Source of the DNA: Apostichopus japonicus
Lineage: Eukaryota > Echinodermata > Holothuroidea > Aspidochirotida > Stichopodidae
Direction: 5' to 3'
Length of the DNA stretch: 64,000 nucleotides
NCBI RefSeq assembly: GCF_037975245.1
Contig: NC_092582.1
Location: forward strand, 14,548,077-14,612,076
In this document: in pieces, positions 1-15,700 of the stretch
Layout: each line of letters opens with the position of its first letter
Position numbering within the stretch: the first letter of the stretch is position 1
Program-made: the position numbers and the translations under genes
Notes under the pieces: model-generated
What the model saw: only the letters and a program-made list of their open reading frames with translations
Told to the model about the DNA's origin: nothing
Database searches by the model: none

Positions 1-84
1 TAACGCTTTGGTTCTAACTGTTCAACTTTTGGATGTATTTTTATTCTTGAAAGAATGAAAGGGGGAATGCACGATGTAACTCCC

Positions 85-300
85 AAAGGTGGAGAATGTG
101 GGTGAGTGGATGGGTGGGTGTGTAAGAGGACAAGTAAAATCTCTTTATTAGCTGTCCCAAACCAGGACCAACTCCCACAGTGGAAAATGTGGGGTGAGAT
201 GTGTGCGTGTGGGTGGGTCGGTTAGAGGACACGAAGAATTTCTTTATTAGTTGTCCCAAACTAGGGAGAAGGTTGGGTGAGATGTGGGTGGGTTAGAGGA
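85..300 (+). repeat. Diverged tandem duplication
   Basis: The phrase rgaggacaaga-aa-tttctttattagctgtcccaaac occurs at about 125 and again at about 231, with similar 'gtggagaatgtgggtgagtg' lead-ins at 90 and 181. Two to three units of about 100 bp, in the intron following exon 18 of V-ATPase copy A. Confidence 0.55.
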
Positions 301-787
301 AGAGAGAGAAAAATCAGGATGGGGGTAGTGAGAATTTACACTAAAGGATATTAAAAGTCACACCAATTACGCTCATCTCACCATCTCATAATATACCTAC
401 ATAGGCCACCCCCTGCCCCCCCCCCCCCTGCCAAACACATACACCCAGGGATAGTCAACTAATAACACATTTGTCCTCTGTGAAGCCAACAAGATATAAC
501 ATTTCAATGATAAATTCCAAATTTAAATATTTTCAAATAAAAACACTTTGTGTTCTCTAACTCTATATTTTGCATTTTTTAAACTTATGTCAGTCTTTCT
601 TCTCCCTTTTACATACACCTCCCCCATCCTCCTACCCCTCTCCCACCTGGCAAACTCAAACAGGAGAACTTAACGTTGAATTGTTACAGATAATTGAAAC
701 ATGTGAGATCTATAATCCTTCCAGAATAATCATAAAAAGAAACCAAGTTAAGACTTCTACGTTCTGACGTGACTTTTACAGACTCAC

Positions 788-3700
788 CTGCATGAGCCAG
801 ACTCAGGGCCCAGAGTCGGAGATAAGAGGCAGTGTGTGAGACGCAACCCAGACAAAACTCAATCGTATGAATGGCTTGATGGACGAAAACTTCTCCAAAT
901 TCAAACTGGAGTGGAGAGAATATAATCAAAAAAGAAAAATAATAACAAATAAAGAATGAGATTGACACCAAAAGCCAAGAAAAGGATGAAGATGAAATTA
1001 TGACTGATCATTGAGAAATCACAATCAGCTCCTTTTTTTTGTGGACAGGATAGGATTTTTTTTCAGAGTACCATTTCACCGTACAGCAAGTGGTTATTAG
1101 TACATTTCACTTAGGCAACTGTGTCAATGGTCGGTCTCTGAGGGGGCTCCTGCAATACAATGCCTGGACTACAATAGCACGTAATAAAAAAACATATATA
1201 TATATGCTGCAAAGTCTCACACAATAGCCACTGCTGGCCTTCATAGAAAATGAATAAAATATTGGTCTGAAAGGGCAATTACTTTGACGACGCCAAGCAG
1301 CCACACGGGGGAAGTGGGAGAAAGCTGAATGGCTTATAACTCGCACTTCACATTGAGTGATTATCCAAGAACAAATTTTCAGCTCAATTTGGAGTATTTC
1401 ACAATTTGGGATCCCACCTTAGTTAAGCCAACCAGGATTCTAGGTCTCATTCCTTTTGATGCAACGGCCTTTATAAATTCGACAGTAGCACTGGTACCTC
1501 CATTCTTTCGTACCCTGTCACCCTTACAGCCACTGATTTTACAACTGGTGCGGCTTTTTCTTTTAGATGTGGTGCCCGACCAATTTGATAACCACTGTGC
1601 TGCCTCCTCACCTGCGGTGGAGTCATCCGCCGGTTATTACTAATTATTTGATTTTAACAACATCATGATAAATTATAACAGATAAATTTTTCTCCACACC
1701 TGTCTGTCTTTGTCCTTCTCCAGTTTAATCCCTACCCCTTCCCTTAATCCTCTCTTTGTCCCTCCACTGTTTATCTCCTACCTCTCCTCTTCCCCTATTG
1801 GTTTTTTCTTTCTTCTCTCCAACTCTTGTCTTCTAATCCCCTTACATCTATCTCTTTGTGTTCACCACGCTCATTAACCTGTCTGTATTCTGTGCGAGTT
1901 TTTTGTCTCTTCTGTTACTGTTACTTGTCATTTAGCCTTTGAAGAAGATCCTACTATGATTGAAACGTCAGGCCAACTTACTTTTACACAACAGATAATG
2001 TCCACGACATTTTATTGAACAAACTCAATTCATGAAGCTATATCATACATACCTCCTCCTCTTCGTGTCCACCACCAGAATGGCTCGGCCCGGCCTGGTC
2101 TTCCTTTCCGTTATATTTCGGCGGAGGGTCTGTCTCGCTTTCGCCTTGCAACTCGTCAAAGACGACGATGGACGAACGCTCGTCGGCCACAGCAGGGTTC
2201 CGGTTGGGTAAGTGACCTTCCTGAAATTGAGAGTCGCGGCAATTAACATTTCATTGTGAGAAAGACAGCAGTTAATGATTTAAAACAGAAGTATGCTGTG
2301 ATTTTCTGACCATAGAGTAATTAAAGGGACATTCAGGTAGCTGAAAGTAGATTGCTTAATTTGACAAATGTTGGAAATTTTCTATATACGTAGGTCAAAA
2401 CCACACATCCTCGTTGCATTCCTTATGGTGAAGATACACATTTTTCAAAATGCGTGAAGGCATCTGGCAACAGTAGAATGAATGATATCGTCATGGCAAT
2501 TGAGCTGATTATTTTTTATAGTTTTTGTCTTTAACTCACCTTGCCACAGGGCAAAATAAAATCTCTAGGCCCCCCCCCCCAAAAAAAAAAAGAGGATGCA
2601 TTCTGGTGAAATTCTAAATACAGCGAATCTTGTCAGCTACACAAACATTCCACTATTGGTGTCATGTTTCTAGGATAAATCAACAGGAAGACTATAATAG
2701 GAAACTATAAGCAAATTGAAGAATATTTGCCAATTATGACACATCACAGTCCAACTACTGTAATCCACTCCCAGAGAAGAATTGAGAGATTAGCCAGCCA
2801 AAATAGCTTACACTAAATCATCCATATCTTGAGTTAGGGACGATATATTGATATGAAGTTTCCAACTAACAGTGTGTGGAATATCTTTCTTTTCCATATA
2901 TAAGAGTTTACATTGTCTGCTACTGGAATACCTCCTTTATAAACTTGAATCTTGATTTAGGTCCAGTCTTAATTAATCTGTCATGTTACGGGGAAGAGTC
3001 ACGAAGGGGCACAGAGGAAAGCGAGTCACCTACCCTTGCTACTTTCCTGTCATTCTGCTTCTTCAGAATGAAGGGTTTGACAAACAACATCCAGGGTGCA
3101 CATATCACAGCAACAGCGATCAACCCAGTCTGTATTGTGGATTGGAGCTGTTTAACAAAGAAAAAGAAAATTCAACCAGACTGATAAAATATTCTGACCG
3201 ATTCTTATCTAGTCATCAATCTACAATGTATATATATGCATCAACTGAAGCAATTTGCTGCCAAACAGAGGTTGGGCAGGCACCTCACATGATAACGATA
3301 TTATATACTACAATTAAAGAGATTCTTTACTGTTATGACAACAGATGATATTAATAACCAACCATATTCATACAGAAGTGGGTGTAGGCACCTCACATCA
3401 TAACCATACGTTGTACAACAATTAAAGAGACCCTTTACTGTTATAAAAACAGTTGATATTACTCTTAACCATTCCATCACCATAAAGAAGGTGAATTGGC
3501 CATATCCAGCATCACCAAAGTCTCTGCTACAATCAAAGATTATTTCTTACTGTTATATTAAAGACCAGGAGATGTTTCTGACCGACCATACCTATGCAGA
3601 AATGGGTAGAAATCCTTAATACTACGATTAAAGAGACTCTTTCACTGTTACAGAAACAGGAGATATTACTAACCGTTCCATCCCCATAGAGAGGAGGGTC

Positions 3701-6700
3701 GGCGCCACCCAACATCACCATGTCGATAAGGGTGATAATCAAGGAGGGAGCCTGGCCGGAAGAGGTCGCGTCGAAGAAAAACCACTTGGCGACGATCATG
3801 AACACCAAGTAGCCGAAGATGGAGAGGAGGAAGATCATCTCCGGGATGAATTGACAGAAAATGTTGAGGTTACTCCTGAAATAACTTTAAGAATAAAATA
3901 GCAGAGAAGAAGATGGTTGCCACCATTAGAATGAAACTAAAGAAATAGTCAAAGAGCATCTATAAACGTTAATTCCCCCGATCAGAATCTAGTTTGTTAT
4001 TTTACATCTTCAGGGAATGCAGTAAGAAGGGTTTTACTTTCATTTCTCAGTGCTGAGACATGAGAGAACGGTTACTTTATTATCACAAAATGCGCGATTC
4101 ATACAGAAAACAAGGATCGGGGGAACGTAAATAACCATAATCGTAAATCTACATTTCATTTTAAAGAAGAGTTTCGTGGGGATATTTGACGATATTTATA
4201 ATAAAATCAAACATATTTCAGGTGTTTGATTAATAAAAAACCACAGACACCTGTATTTACTGCAGTCCTTCTACTACATTTCATGACAAATTATTAATAT
4301 TGAGTATTTATGATTACATTTAAATGAATTAAGAAAATTAAAAACAATAACAAAATGGTCAAAATATTTGAAATTCTTTCGAATTCCGGTAAAGAATTTC
4401 ACAAAATTTCAATATCTAGATTATTCTGATGTCAGTGGAACACTAAACCAATAAACGCACCACAGCTCTTGCAACCATTCTATTCCCTATTGCAGGCCTA
4501 TCCTTTTTCAACTTTTATGGTTGCTTTCTGTAACTCTGAAAGCTGGATTAACGGTTCACATTGAGATAATTCTTCTTGAGAAAGAGATCCCAAAGTTTCG
4601 CAAGGGGAACCAATGAATTTCCACGGCTAGTTGCGGTGTTAGTTGACACATCTGTACTTTGACCATAATCTTCTGCATATTTGAGTGATGACGCTTCCAT
4701 GACATGGTAAAACTATCCCTAGTTAACTGGATATATTTTTACACCCACCTGTGATTCAAAAAGCTGAGGAAAACACCAAATGTCATCTGGGTAACTCCAA
4801 AGATGACGGAAATTTTCATCTTGAACGAATTCAGAAAGCTCAGCTTATTTATGGCTACCTGCCAAATCTGAGATGCAGAGAGACAAAAAAGGAAAGACAT
4901 CAGAGATTAACCCAGCGGGGCAAATTCTTAACAGCTGAGACGACCAAATTTCTGTCCGGGACAACAAAATTCACCGGTGGACGATTACAAGTGGTTTGAA
5001 TCAAATTCAGATTGCGATGTGACTAAGTAAACAGGTCATAAGGTCAATTGGCATCAGCCTCCATCACTTTGGCGATACTTGATACGAAACATAAATAACT
5101 GGAAGTGTCTTCAATCCAGCCAAGGGTTGAGCTTTACTGGGCCAAAGCTGGCCATCTATTCACCAAACCTACTACATCTCTCCTGCGGTGCACAATTGGT
5201 CGGTCTTTCAAAATTTGCACCGACTTTGCAACAAATTTGCCCTGCCCAATGTGGTCATTTTACACTTCCATGATAATAATGAAAGCTTGATTAGTAAACA
5301 AAGTAATCTACATAAATTTACAAACAGTTGGGGGATATTACTATCTATTGCGACTGTTCTCTACCTCAAAGTTAAAAGGAAAGCACAACCATGTATTCAG
5401 CCCTATCAAACAAAAACAAAAAAAACACACAAACATAAAATGACACTGATCCATTTGATGGAGACACTTGGGCATTCTGTGCCACAAATTCCAGTATTTG
5501 CATACTTTTCCACACAAAGGCAGTTTTTAATTTCAAAATTTATATCATTATTATTATTGTTTTTCTTGAAAAAAGGGCACTTTTCACATATCAAGAGTGG
5601 ACTATTTCATTGCCAACATGGTTACACGGTAGAAAGGTACTTTTTATCACCAAAAACATGAGGAACTTCTAATTTATGAAAAAGGTCACTTTATTGCATC
5701 TCACAAAAAATTGAGATGAAGGCGGGGGGGGGGGGTGGGGGGGAATGCCACCTGTGTCCACATCCCATACATGCCAGCTCCAAAGTAGTTCTACAGGCAA
5801 TTTGTGATAAAGGATGGATTTTTGAAATTAAGTTTTATCAAAAAACAATCAAGAAAGGTTTTCCTTTACATGTTCATGTCGTGGCTTTGTTTTTTATGAA
5901 CATAAAAATAGAAAGCTCAAGAAAAAGACCTTTACTAAAGAGCTTTGACTTGACTGAACTACGAACACTCACCGGATCGATACCAAACGGATAGATGTAA
6001 TCCTTGCTGGTCGTATTAACTGGATTTAACTGAAAGCTTCCCTCTGATTCTAGGTCAGCTTCACTGCAATAAGAAAATTCATTGTGTCAAGCATTGCCAA
6101 AAAAAAACATAAAAAAATTATAACAAACCCCTTTGGCAGACATCCAAGTTCTCCCTCCCACTCCCCCCCCAAACCTCCTCCTCTTTCCCATGAAATCTTA
6201 TGGCCTCTTTAATCTTTCACCTAGCAGCCGTGTGACTTACTGAATAAGTTTATGACTTTTCAGAAGAGACTTGTACGAGAGGTCTGAAAAAGAAAAGCAA
6301 CGGCCACAAACATACGTCAACCAAAACACATACAATACACTGCTATTATCAGTTCCCAAGACATCTACCCTCTAGGTTATGTGCTCGGTCCCAGACATCT
6401 ACCCTCTAGGTTATGTACTCGGTCCCAAACATCTACCCTCTAGGTTATGTACTGGGTCCCAGACATCTACCCTCCATTATGTACTTGGTCCCAGACATCT
6501 ACCCTCTACTTAATGGACTCTGTCTGAGACATCTACCCTCTATGTTATGTGCTCGGTCCAAGTCATCTACCCTCTACTTTATATACTCTGTCCAAGACAT
6601 CTACCCTCTACTTTATGTACTCTGTCCAAGACATCTACCGTGGACTTTATGTACTGGGTCCGAGACATCTACCCTCTACTTTATGTACTCTATACCTTTA

Positions 6701-9700
6701 CTTGATATTCTTAAAGAGATAGTTAATAAAAAAGAGTTAGTTCAAATCAAAAGAGCAAAGAATCAGCTATTCCATGGTGTTTTTTGTTTGATGATACAAT
6801 AATGTTTTCAGAGATGCCCAGAGATCCTGACTTGTAGTGTGAGTACAACGTCCTGGGTACAAATACGAGTACAGACTACTATTATGAGTTTGAGTACTGG
6901 AGTACAAGTAGGAGTTGAGAATCCAGAGCAACGTTCCAGCGTGCATCAAGTGATACTGCTATCTACCGTACTCAGATGACTTCCTCACCTGAATCCTTGG
7001 CCAGACACATTCCACGACGAACCGAAGATGTTGACGGATTTTGAAAACAGGTCGTTGTAGATGAACCCAGCGTATATGGAGAATAGCCCCATCAGGAAAA
7101 TGATGTAACGTCCACCGTAGATCGGTGCCAGCATCTGTAAGGAAATGGTAAGAAATCCGTAATGAGGCAGAGAGTTGTGTTCAGTACCATACAAGGAATT
7201 TAGAACACAAACTCTCTTCAATTTGTTTGCCTTTTGCTGCATCAAAAGAGAATGATGCTTCAGATGGTCCCATAAAAAAATTTAGGTCTACATGTACCAG
7301 CTATACCAAGTTTGGCTATAATCCGACTAAACGGTTGCACAGTTATTGCAATGTGAAGAAAATGTGGGCCCCAATGGTCCCAAAAATATATTGGGCCCCA
7401 CAAACTTCAGCCCAAAGAATGTGTCCCAATATGTATTTGAGATGGAAATAAAATTTCAGCCCACTCAGCTAAAAAATGCGCCAAGAATTGACCCTTGCAA
7501 GTGTCACAGATGAACACAGACAAATGCACACATCAACCTGACTGCAATTGATTCCTTTGCTCTCAGAAAAGAAACCAAAAACACCACATTCGTGACGTTC
7601 CAAGAATGTTTACTCTCTAGGGATGAAAGTGTCTGTCACATTCTGCAGTATGACTTACCTCGTTCTTTCCGAGTGTGTTCGCTAAAGGTTTCTCCCTCAG
7701 AATCATCCACAGTGCAAAGATTGCCATGATGGCTCCATGTCCGAGATCGCCAAACATCACGGAGAAGAGGAAAGGGAACGTTATGATGGCATAGGGCGCT
7801 GGAGGGACAGAGAACGGTGAGAGGCAGATATGTAAATTACAGGCAAAAGATAAACACATCAATTCTATTATAATGTATTACAGTCTGTGCAATCTTTGTT
7901 TATTGTGAATTAATATAAACAAGTAAATATGCTACATTGAGCAACAACAAAAAATGGTCACACCTTTTCTTAAAAACATTCTAGATCTCTCTTCACAACC
8001 ATGTTAAACCTCACAATCACCACATGTAATTGTTACATCAGACCTTCTCCAACTTTTCCTGGAGAAAATTCTGAATCCAGTTTGCAAGGTATTTTCTGAA
8101 ATTCTTGGCTAAAATTCTTTCCTCATATTTAAAGATGAAAGACAAATCAATTTATTTACATCACTGAAATAAAATTAGAGTTTAATCGAGTCCGCCTTGT
8201 TGTACCCACGAAGAGTAAAGAAAATTTGACCGAAAGATGATGAGGACCACGAATCATGTATAGAACCAGCTTAACCTACCGGGATTGACTTCTCTGTAAG
8301 TCGAAACACCGTACGAGTCCACAATCGACTGAAAGACTGAGGTAAATTTGTTAGTCTTGTTGTAAGTCGGCGGGGCTTCATCAGTGTCCACACGATTCAA
8401 AATGGACTGAACCGATGAGCCACTCCTCTCCTGTGATCAATAACAAATAAATATATATTTAAATATATATATAAATATATGTATATATATCACATATAAT
8501 GGTGGCCAATATTCACAAAGAGTGCTCTATGCCAAGGCAGAGCTGGAATATCACTGAGTTGCCTGATGATCGGTGCGCGAGCCGTACCCGTGAAACTCCG
8601 AGTAGCAGTATGATGATAGTTTAGTTAAGTATATTATGTGATATATATATATATATATATTTGATGAAGCAAAGAAAATTTGTTCTTGTTTGATATGGTC
8701 AATGTAACGAATGTCTCATAGGGTGATATTTTGATTGCATACCGAATATGTTTCTGTTTGATATGTGCAGGCTGTTTATACAGGTCTCCTATTGAGTATC
8801 ATGAATGCCGAATACATCACTGTTTGATATGTTCAATTCTGTGTGTGGATCCTATAGTGTTTAACAAATACAGAATATATTCTTGTTTGATGTACTCCGG
8901 ATGTATGTGACTCACAGTGTGATTTATGAATACAGAATATATTCTTGTTTGATATACTCCTGATGTATGTGACTCACAGTGTGATTTAAGAATACAGAAT
9001 ATATTTTTGTTTGATATAGTTCTGCAGTGTATGTCTCTTTTTGGCATTGAGGAACTATATTCTTGTTTCATTTACTCCTGATGTAGGTGACTCGCCGAGT
9101 CATTTATGAATACAGAATATTCTTGTTTGATATACTCCTGATATATGTGACTCGCATCGTGATTTATGAATACAGAATATATTCTTGTTTGATGTAGTTT
9201 TGCTGTGTATGCCTCCTACTTTTATTAATATATACATAACATGTTTGATATTGTACTGCTGTTTTATATGAAACATAATGTGATTTATGAATACAAAATA
9301 AGTTTCTTATTTGATATAATCATCCTGCTGCATATGTTTCATACTGCACCCAGTATGATTTACAAATACAGACATGTATTTTTTTTCCCCCTTGACGTGA
9401 GCTATGGTACCCTCTTTGGTAAAAAAAAAAAAATTATCATTTACCGTTCCCCTTCTGAGCGCTATCTGGATCTGGCTGAGGTCTGCCACAGGGCACCAGC
9501 ACTCTGCTATCAGACATTTCTGGGTCACATCGAGATTGAAGAGGTTCAGGGTGTGGTAGATGGCCTTCAGCTTACGGACTTTGATGAACCACAAGGAGAG
9601 CTTCCGAGCCGCTGAAGACAAAACTCGTGAACGATGTTCGTCTGTTTGAACAAGAACCTGTACAGAAACAAACCAAATATCAAATATCAAGTCTGAGCAA

Positions 9701-12700
9701 ACAGATCGAGCTTGGACGGTGTTTTGACTCTCTCCCTAAGAATTCATGCATCACCACACACTGAATGCGCACATCCATAAAGATGAGATAAAAATTGTTC
9801 CCTCACCGCTTTAAAATCTTCTATTCTTGTCATCACTCCAAGAGCCATTTCACGCCGTTCGCTCTGACTCTCTGGGCATGGGTACAGCATGGCTCGAAAT
9901 CTGCACATAAAATTTTAAAAAAAAAATTGATGCAACAAAAAAAATATATAAAAGAATGGCATGAGTGCAAATCCACTAACGAACTGCAATCTAACATCTT
10001 CAAGTGTCCTCCTTTGGCAACGAAAACTTTCCTCGACTTTCTTTTTCACAGCAGAGAGAAGTTTTGCACAACTATGGTACTATATTTAATGTGTATTGCT
10101 TTGCTGCGACTGAAAAGCTCTGCGTAGAAATTGCTAAAGCATGATAGTTCAAGACAGGAAGATTGACTACGACTTCTGTATAAGGTTCATTAGCCATTTG
10201 GCCCACAAGTTCAACAAGCTTAAAAACAGATTCAGTTTGAGTATCTGTTATTCCGTTGTGCACCGAATCATGCAAGTTTCACATGGAAATAAATTCTCAC
10301 CCTTCACAGATCTTTTTCACTCTCGACTTCAACTGGTCTCCCTGGAAGAAGATGATGAATACATTTTTCAACATCTCATCTCCCTGGAAAAGAGAAATTG
10401 GAGATTTTTTATTATTATTTATTATATTTTTATCTCATCGTTAGTCGTTAGTATCTGAAATATTTAATCATTGCTAAAGGAAAGGTAAGAATGTAGAAAG
10501 TTATATATACAAGAGAAGATAGTTTTAATATTCCTGCAATACTTGATTTGTTCCATTGAACTCCAAATGTGTATTTAATCTTTAGATTGACAACACAGAG
10601 TGGGACTGTATACAACTGCACACAGATCTGTGCAGAGTATAATGCCCCTTCAATACTTCAAACAGAATGAAATGCATCTTTCATAAAGCATAAGTCTGGA
10701 AGGAGAGAAGGAACCCAAATTTTTGAATTAACTCTGGAGAGAAAAAGAAATATCAGTTTTAAGGACACTTTCGTTTAACAATTTGTAAGTTCTTAGAAAA
10801 CTTGGAGTGGACAGTGAGGAGAGTTGCTTGGGTTGATTAATCATACTTGCATTAGATAAATCCTCTGAAAGTTTGTGAACATTGCTGTAATACATCATGA
10901 GTTCCATGTGTGTGTAGTTAACTGGAAGCAAATTCAGTCTCTATATTATGATTCAATGTTAAAAGAGGTGGGAAACATTTACCGAACTTGGGTCTTCGAG
11001 CGGCTCCTCGATTTCTGCCAGTCGCAGAAACACGTTGCCACGGCAAACCCGCCACAACATCTGTTCGAAGGCTGCCAGACGCCCTCGTTCGATGACACCG
11101 GCCACAAATCTGTAGGAAGGGGTAACAGAATGGAGTGAGTACATAAACATAGCTTTTGGGAATTAAGATAATTGCTGCATGGCACGTCTTTACTTGATGA
11201 CAGTTACGGTATGACTCAGAATTTAAAAAAAAATCACTTAATCACGGTTTATTCAAGAGCCCTATAAAAGAAAATAGAACAGTCTCAGTGATATCAAACA
11301 TGGTTGGATAATGTAAATTCCTCAACACAGACTGCATTATATATCCAAGCCACTGAACAAGCTACGACAGTCGTAGCTGGACCAATGTAAGTACTGGTCA
11401 ATGTATTAAAATATTGCTTTCATTTTTGCCCATTGTTCACTTATTGAAACCTATTGTATTGCGTTGAACTGGGATACTATCTCGTCGATCTCTCTAGGTA
11501 TCACTCACCCCAGTCTCATGGCCTGTCCTATTCTGGGTCCCTCTTCTCCCAGCAATGTGTGAGACTCTTCGTCTTTGTCCGCATCGTGCATCTGTTGATG
11601 ATGAAGTTCTGCCTGTGTATCGATCAAAGTCAATAAAATCAATCAATCAAGCACAAATTTAAAAACATCACGTAAAAGCCAAGAAGTGACTGGACGAATG
11701 GGCTGATTGACAAAAGTTTGGAGCTAACATTCAGTAAGGGAACCAACCACCTCATAGATGTACCGGTTTGGGTATATGAACGAATGACAATATTCCACTC
11801 TACGTATATACACTCAAAAGACTACCTCGCCTACAAAAGTTTAGCACTACTACCCTATTTCCTCTTCCTTCTGAATCTACCATTTTCAAGGTTTACAGAT
11901 CCAAAGTTTTGTGACGGCGGGAGGGGGGGAGGAAGGCGGGGAGGGGGGGCAGGGGAGGAAGGCGGGGAGGGGGGGCAGGGGAGGACAAGACAGTATTTAT
12001 CACAACCTGTGCACATATAGAATTACTGTTGTGCTCTGCTTGTTATCAATGAAGGGTGAGAAGGTACAAGAGCACCTTTCTTCCCCTCCCACCCCCACCC
12101 TCTCCACCATCAACCTAAGATTTTCTTGATTAGGATTCTTAACCATCTTCCTGAAGTTTCAAAGACAACAGTATTCAGACTAACCACCCTGTTCTTCAAA
12201 ACATTTGATTCCAGCAAGGTTCAATGTTTGATAGGCTACCTACAGTAAACCAACAATAGGCTTTAACACAAAGAACCTAGAACACTAGCCTATTCTATGC
12301 AAAAAATCAAAAGTAAAATGCTCTGTGCTTACAAAACTGTACAATCGGCAATCATTTACAGACCACCTGTCATGCGTACAGGTTTTTACAAGAATAACAT
12401 TCACTTTCATTATACAGGTAAGTATTGTGGAATGCTTTGCAAAGAAACTGTTGCCCCGGTGATCTATTTAGGATAACTTGACACAAACCTCGTCAAAGAA
12501 ATGCTGAGTCTTCCTAAGAATATGCTTCAACTCTGTCAGTTCGAGGAAATTCCTCTTCAAGGCTTCTTGGTTCGAGTTCACCTCTCGGCTTTCATTTTCC
12601 AGCTTTTCAAAATTCGACTGATGGGTTGATAGAGAGACAAAAGGGTATGCTTAATATTTTGGAATCACAAAGCTATCGACAAAAAACAAACTATCTTCAC

Positions 12701-15700
12701 CTCCACTCGGGAAATAAACCGTTCCTCTTGCCGGCGGTGAAAGTCTCAGAGTTAACATTTCATTAATACTGTCTCTCGTAATTAAATATGATTCAATCAA
12801 ATTTTCAAACGATAGATCCCTTCCCCGGGCCGACTTTCACTACACTATTTTCATTGACTAGAGAAAGCTATATAAATACACCATAGTAGCCTACCTCGAG
12901 GTCTATCATCTCCCGGGGAGCGGGGGCCTCTGGATTGTCCGTCGCTTCTGGGATTGGAATCTGGCTTTTCAAGATCTCTCTTTCCAGATATCCTACGATT
13001 TAGAAAACAAACAAAAGCGGAAATAATCGGCTTAGTTTGAAATTTTTCTTTTAGCGCACAATATCAGGATCTACGTAAAACTATGAATTATGATAAAAAA
13101 ATTAATTGGTGATAAAAAATAATATAAAAACATTTGGAAAAAATATTTGGTCTTGACAAATATCTCAAATGTATCTACAACGTGATTATCTAAGAAATGT
13201 AGAACTTTAGAAGACCACAGGCTTTGATAACGACTCAGAAAACATACTGGCATGCCTTTCCTGGAGAATCAAGGGTTTATCTGCATCTGCGATAGAATGA
13301 TGCGGTAGAATGAGTCTGCTAAGGTTGTGGGGAGACAGGTAAGCGAGGAGCGAAGTAAATTACACTTTTCCTACAGACAACCAAACGGACCAAGATATTA
13401 AAGAGGCCATGACACGAAAAATCCAACTCATCGAGAGTAACTTCCTCTGAATCTATGAGAAAATCTATGTTCAAAACTATCCTCAACACCTTGAAAACCT
13501 CAAGGACTAATTAGTAATTAACGTTTTAATATTCGCATCCGAAAATAGATATCTGAGAATGCGATTTCACAACAAGACAATGATGACGTCATGTTAGGAA
13601 CACACGTGCAAAGCCCAGGCATGTATCGGATGCGCGACGATCATACCGTTCCATATACACGCACATTTACACTGAGAGAACAACCACTGTATTACGCTAT
13701 ATCGTTAGAAATTTCAAGTTTGTTTTACAACTGTTGTAAACTATCCGAGAGAAATGCCGGTCCGTTGTGTTGTTGGGGGCTGCATAAATATCATTACCCA
13801 TACAATTAGCCTTCATCCATGGCTGAAGGACGAAAAAAACACGGCGATTATGACCAAGTTAGTGCACAACACCAGCGCCGATTTCACTGGGCCTAGCCAG
13901 TATGCAGCTCCGAATGAAGCGAACACTTCACGGAAGCATACTACGATCCCTCCTTTTTGTTATGAAATAAAACAAATGGACTTTAACGGTTCGACATAAA
14001 AGAGTCATTCTTCTGTCAAGTAATCCACAAAAAACTACTCTGAAGACCAGATCGGGGAACAGGAAACCTCTAATGGGGCAAGTGGCGATCGTTAGGAGGT
14101 AGCGCGCCGAGCACTAGTAGTACTATAGTATTAGCGTTACTACACTGAAGTCGCAATAGACGAAGAGATTTTACTGTATCATCTAAATTAACACCCCCTT
14201 CATTGCTCTATTGTATACTAATAAGCTATGAGGTTAGCTTCAGAAGCGATGGGTTACATCTTCTTGTGAACAAATCTCAGTGCCCCAATTTATTTCTGGA
14301 ATATGCTGGATCAGTTAGTTATAGCAATAATTTCTTATTCCTATTCCAGGAAAACCATTTTTTATGTTGTGGAGGGAGTGGGGGTAATGGGGATGGGTCA
14401 AAATAGGTAGGTAAAAAGATTTTATTCCAAAGGGTGTTTAATTAAATCTCAAAGCGATTTATTTTAAAGTCACAGAGCCAAAAATTCACACAACATAGTC
14501 CAAGTGTTAAATCATTGAACAAAATTTATTCAATATCAGTTCTAGACAGTCATTCTGGACAATCTGAACTAACATTAACAACAATCATTGTATTATATGA
14601 CATAAAAGTAAAACTGTACTTTCCATAAACATGATCATTCTTAAATTACACTAATGTAATTTGTGACATCAAAGGAGGTTAAAAGAAAACAACTTACATG
14701 AATTTTTTGGCTTTAAGCCTACAAAGCAGTTGCATGTCCATCGCTATCAATTGTTGTTGTGACAAATTAATTAGAATAATCCAGAATCAAATACAATAAA
14801 GGGTTATTTAAACCAAGAAACACTGCACGAAGTAACTCACATGCAAAAATGTTACACAAGCATGACGACACGTACAACACTGATGGGCAATGTGAAACAC
14901 AGCATCACACGCATTAAAACAATCGAAGACCATTAACAGGGTGTACTGCTGAGTTTTTGAAGAAAGACTACAAAACAAACCAACTGCTGCTGAAGAAACA
15001 AAGTCTAAACATTCAAGAGTTCTGCTGCCTCCATTGGTCTTTATTATGACTTTTCTGTCAAATATCATTGGTGATATGGATATTTTGGCTTCCAGATTAA
15101 AGGTACGAATCAAACGTCTGGGAGGTAAATGCCCCTAAAAAGGTCAATGCCCGTTCCCTTATGCACATATTATATGACATCACGGTCACGCCAACACTTG
15201 TGTCCAAATGCTTCAAAACATGCCTTTTCTTTCATTGTTGATGTTGGGTCTGGAAAATAACCTTTTCATCCTGAATTAAAAGTCTTGAATTTCAATATAT
15301 CAACACTGAGGGAACCCTGACGGATTGATAATCCAACACAATTGTAGTTTAGAAAAGGTGTTCCTGGAGGAATTTCTCAACCAAGGCTTCCTATACAATG
15401 AGTTTTCTCCTGGCAACTTGAATCCAGTGTAATGACCATTGGCTGGAAAATCACTTCTGATCCTTTGGACTGCACATGATGGTAGCACAACCCTGACATG
15501 TCTTGCTAGGAACCCCAAGTATCATTGAACCTGTTGACCGTAGGCTATGTATCTGTACTGCCTGGGAAAAAATTTATGAAAGTTCAAAATGTATTAATGT
15601 TGGCCATGATGTCCACAATAACAAGCAGGCATACAATGTACAGTTATGGTTACATTTGTTGTGATTTTACACCTTCCGTGTATCATGAAACATTCTTTTG

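Noticed and set aside
2318-2340. TTAAAGGGACATTCAGG, resembling the end of a TTAA-type transposon
   Set aside because: I found no matching inverted end nearby, so an element cannot be bounded.
3533-3838. 101-codon minus-strand open frame continuing past exon 15
   Set aside because: It is exon 15 of V-ATPase copy A read through its donor into intronic repeat; the in-frame splice to exon 16 is clear.
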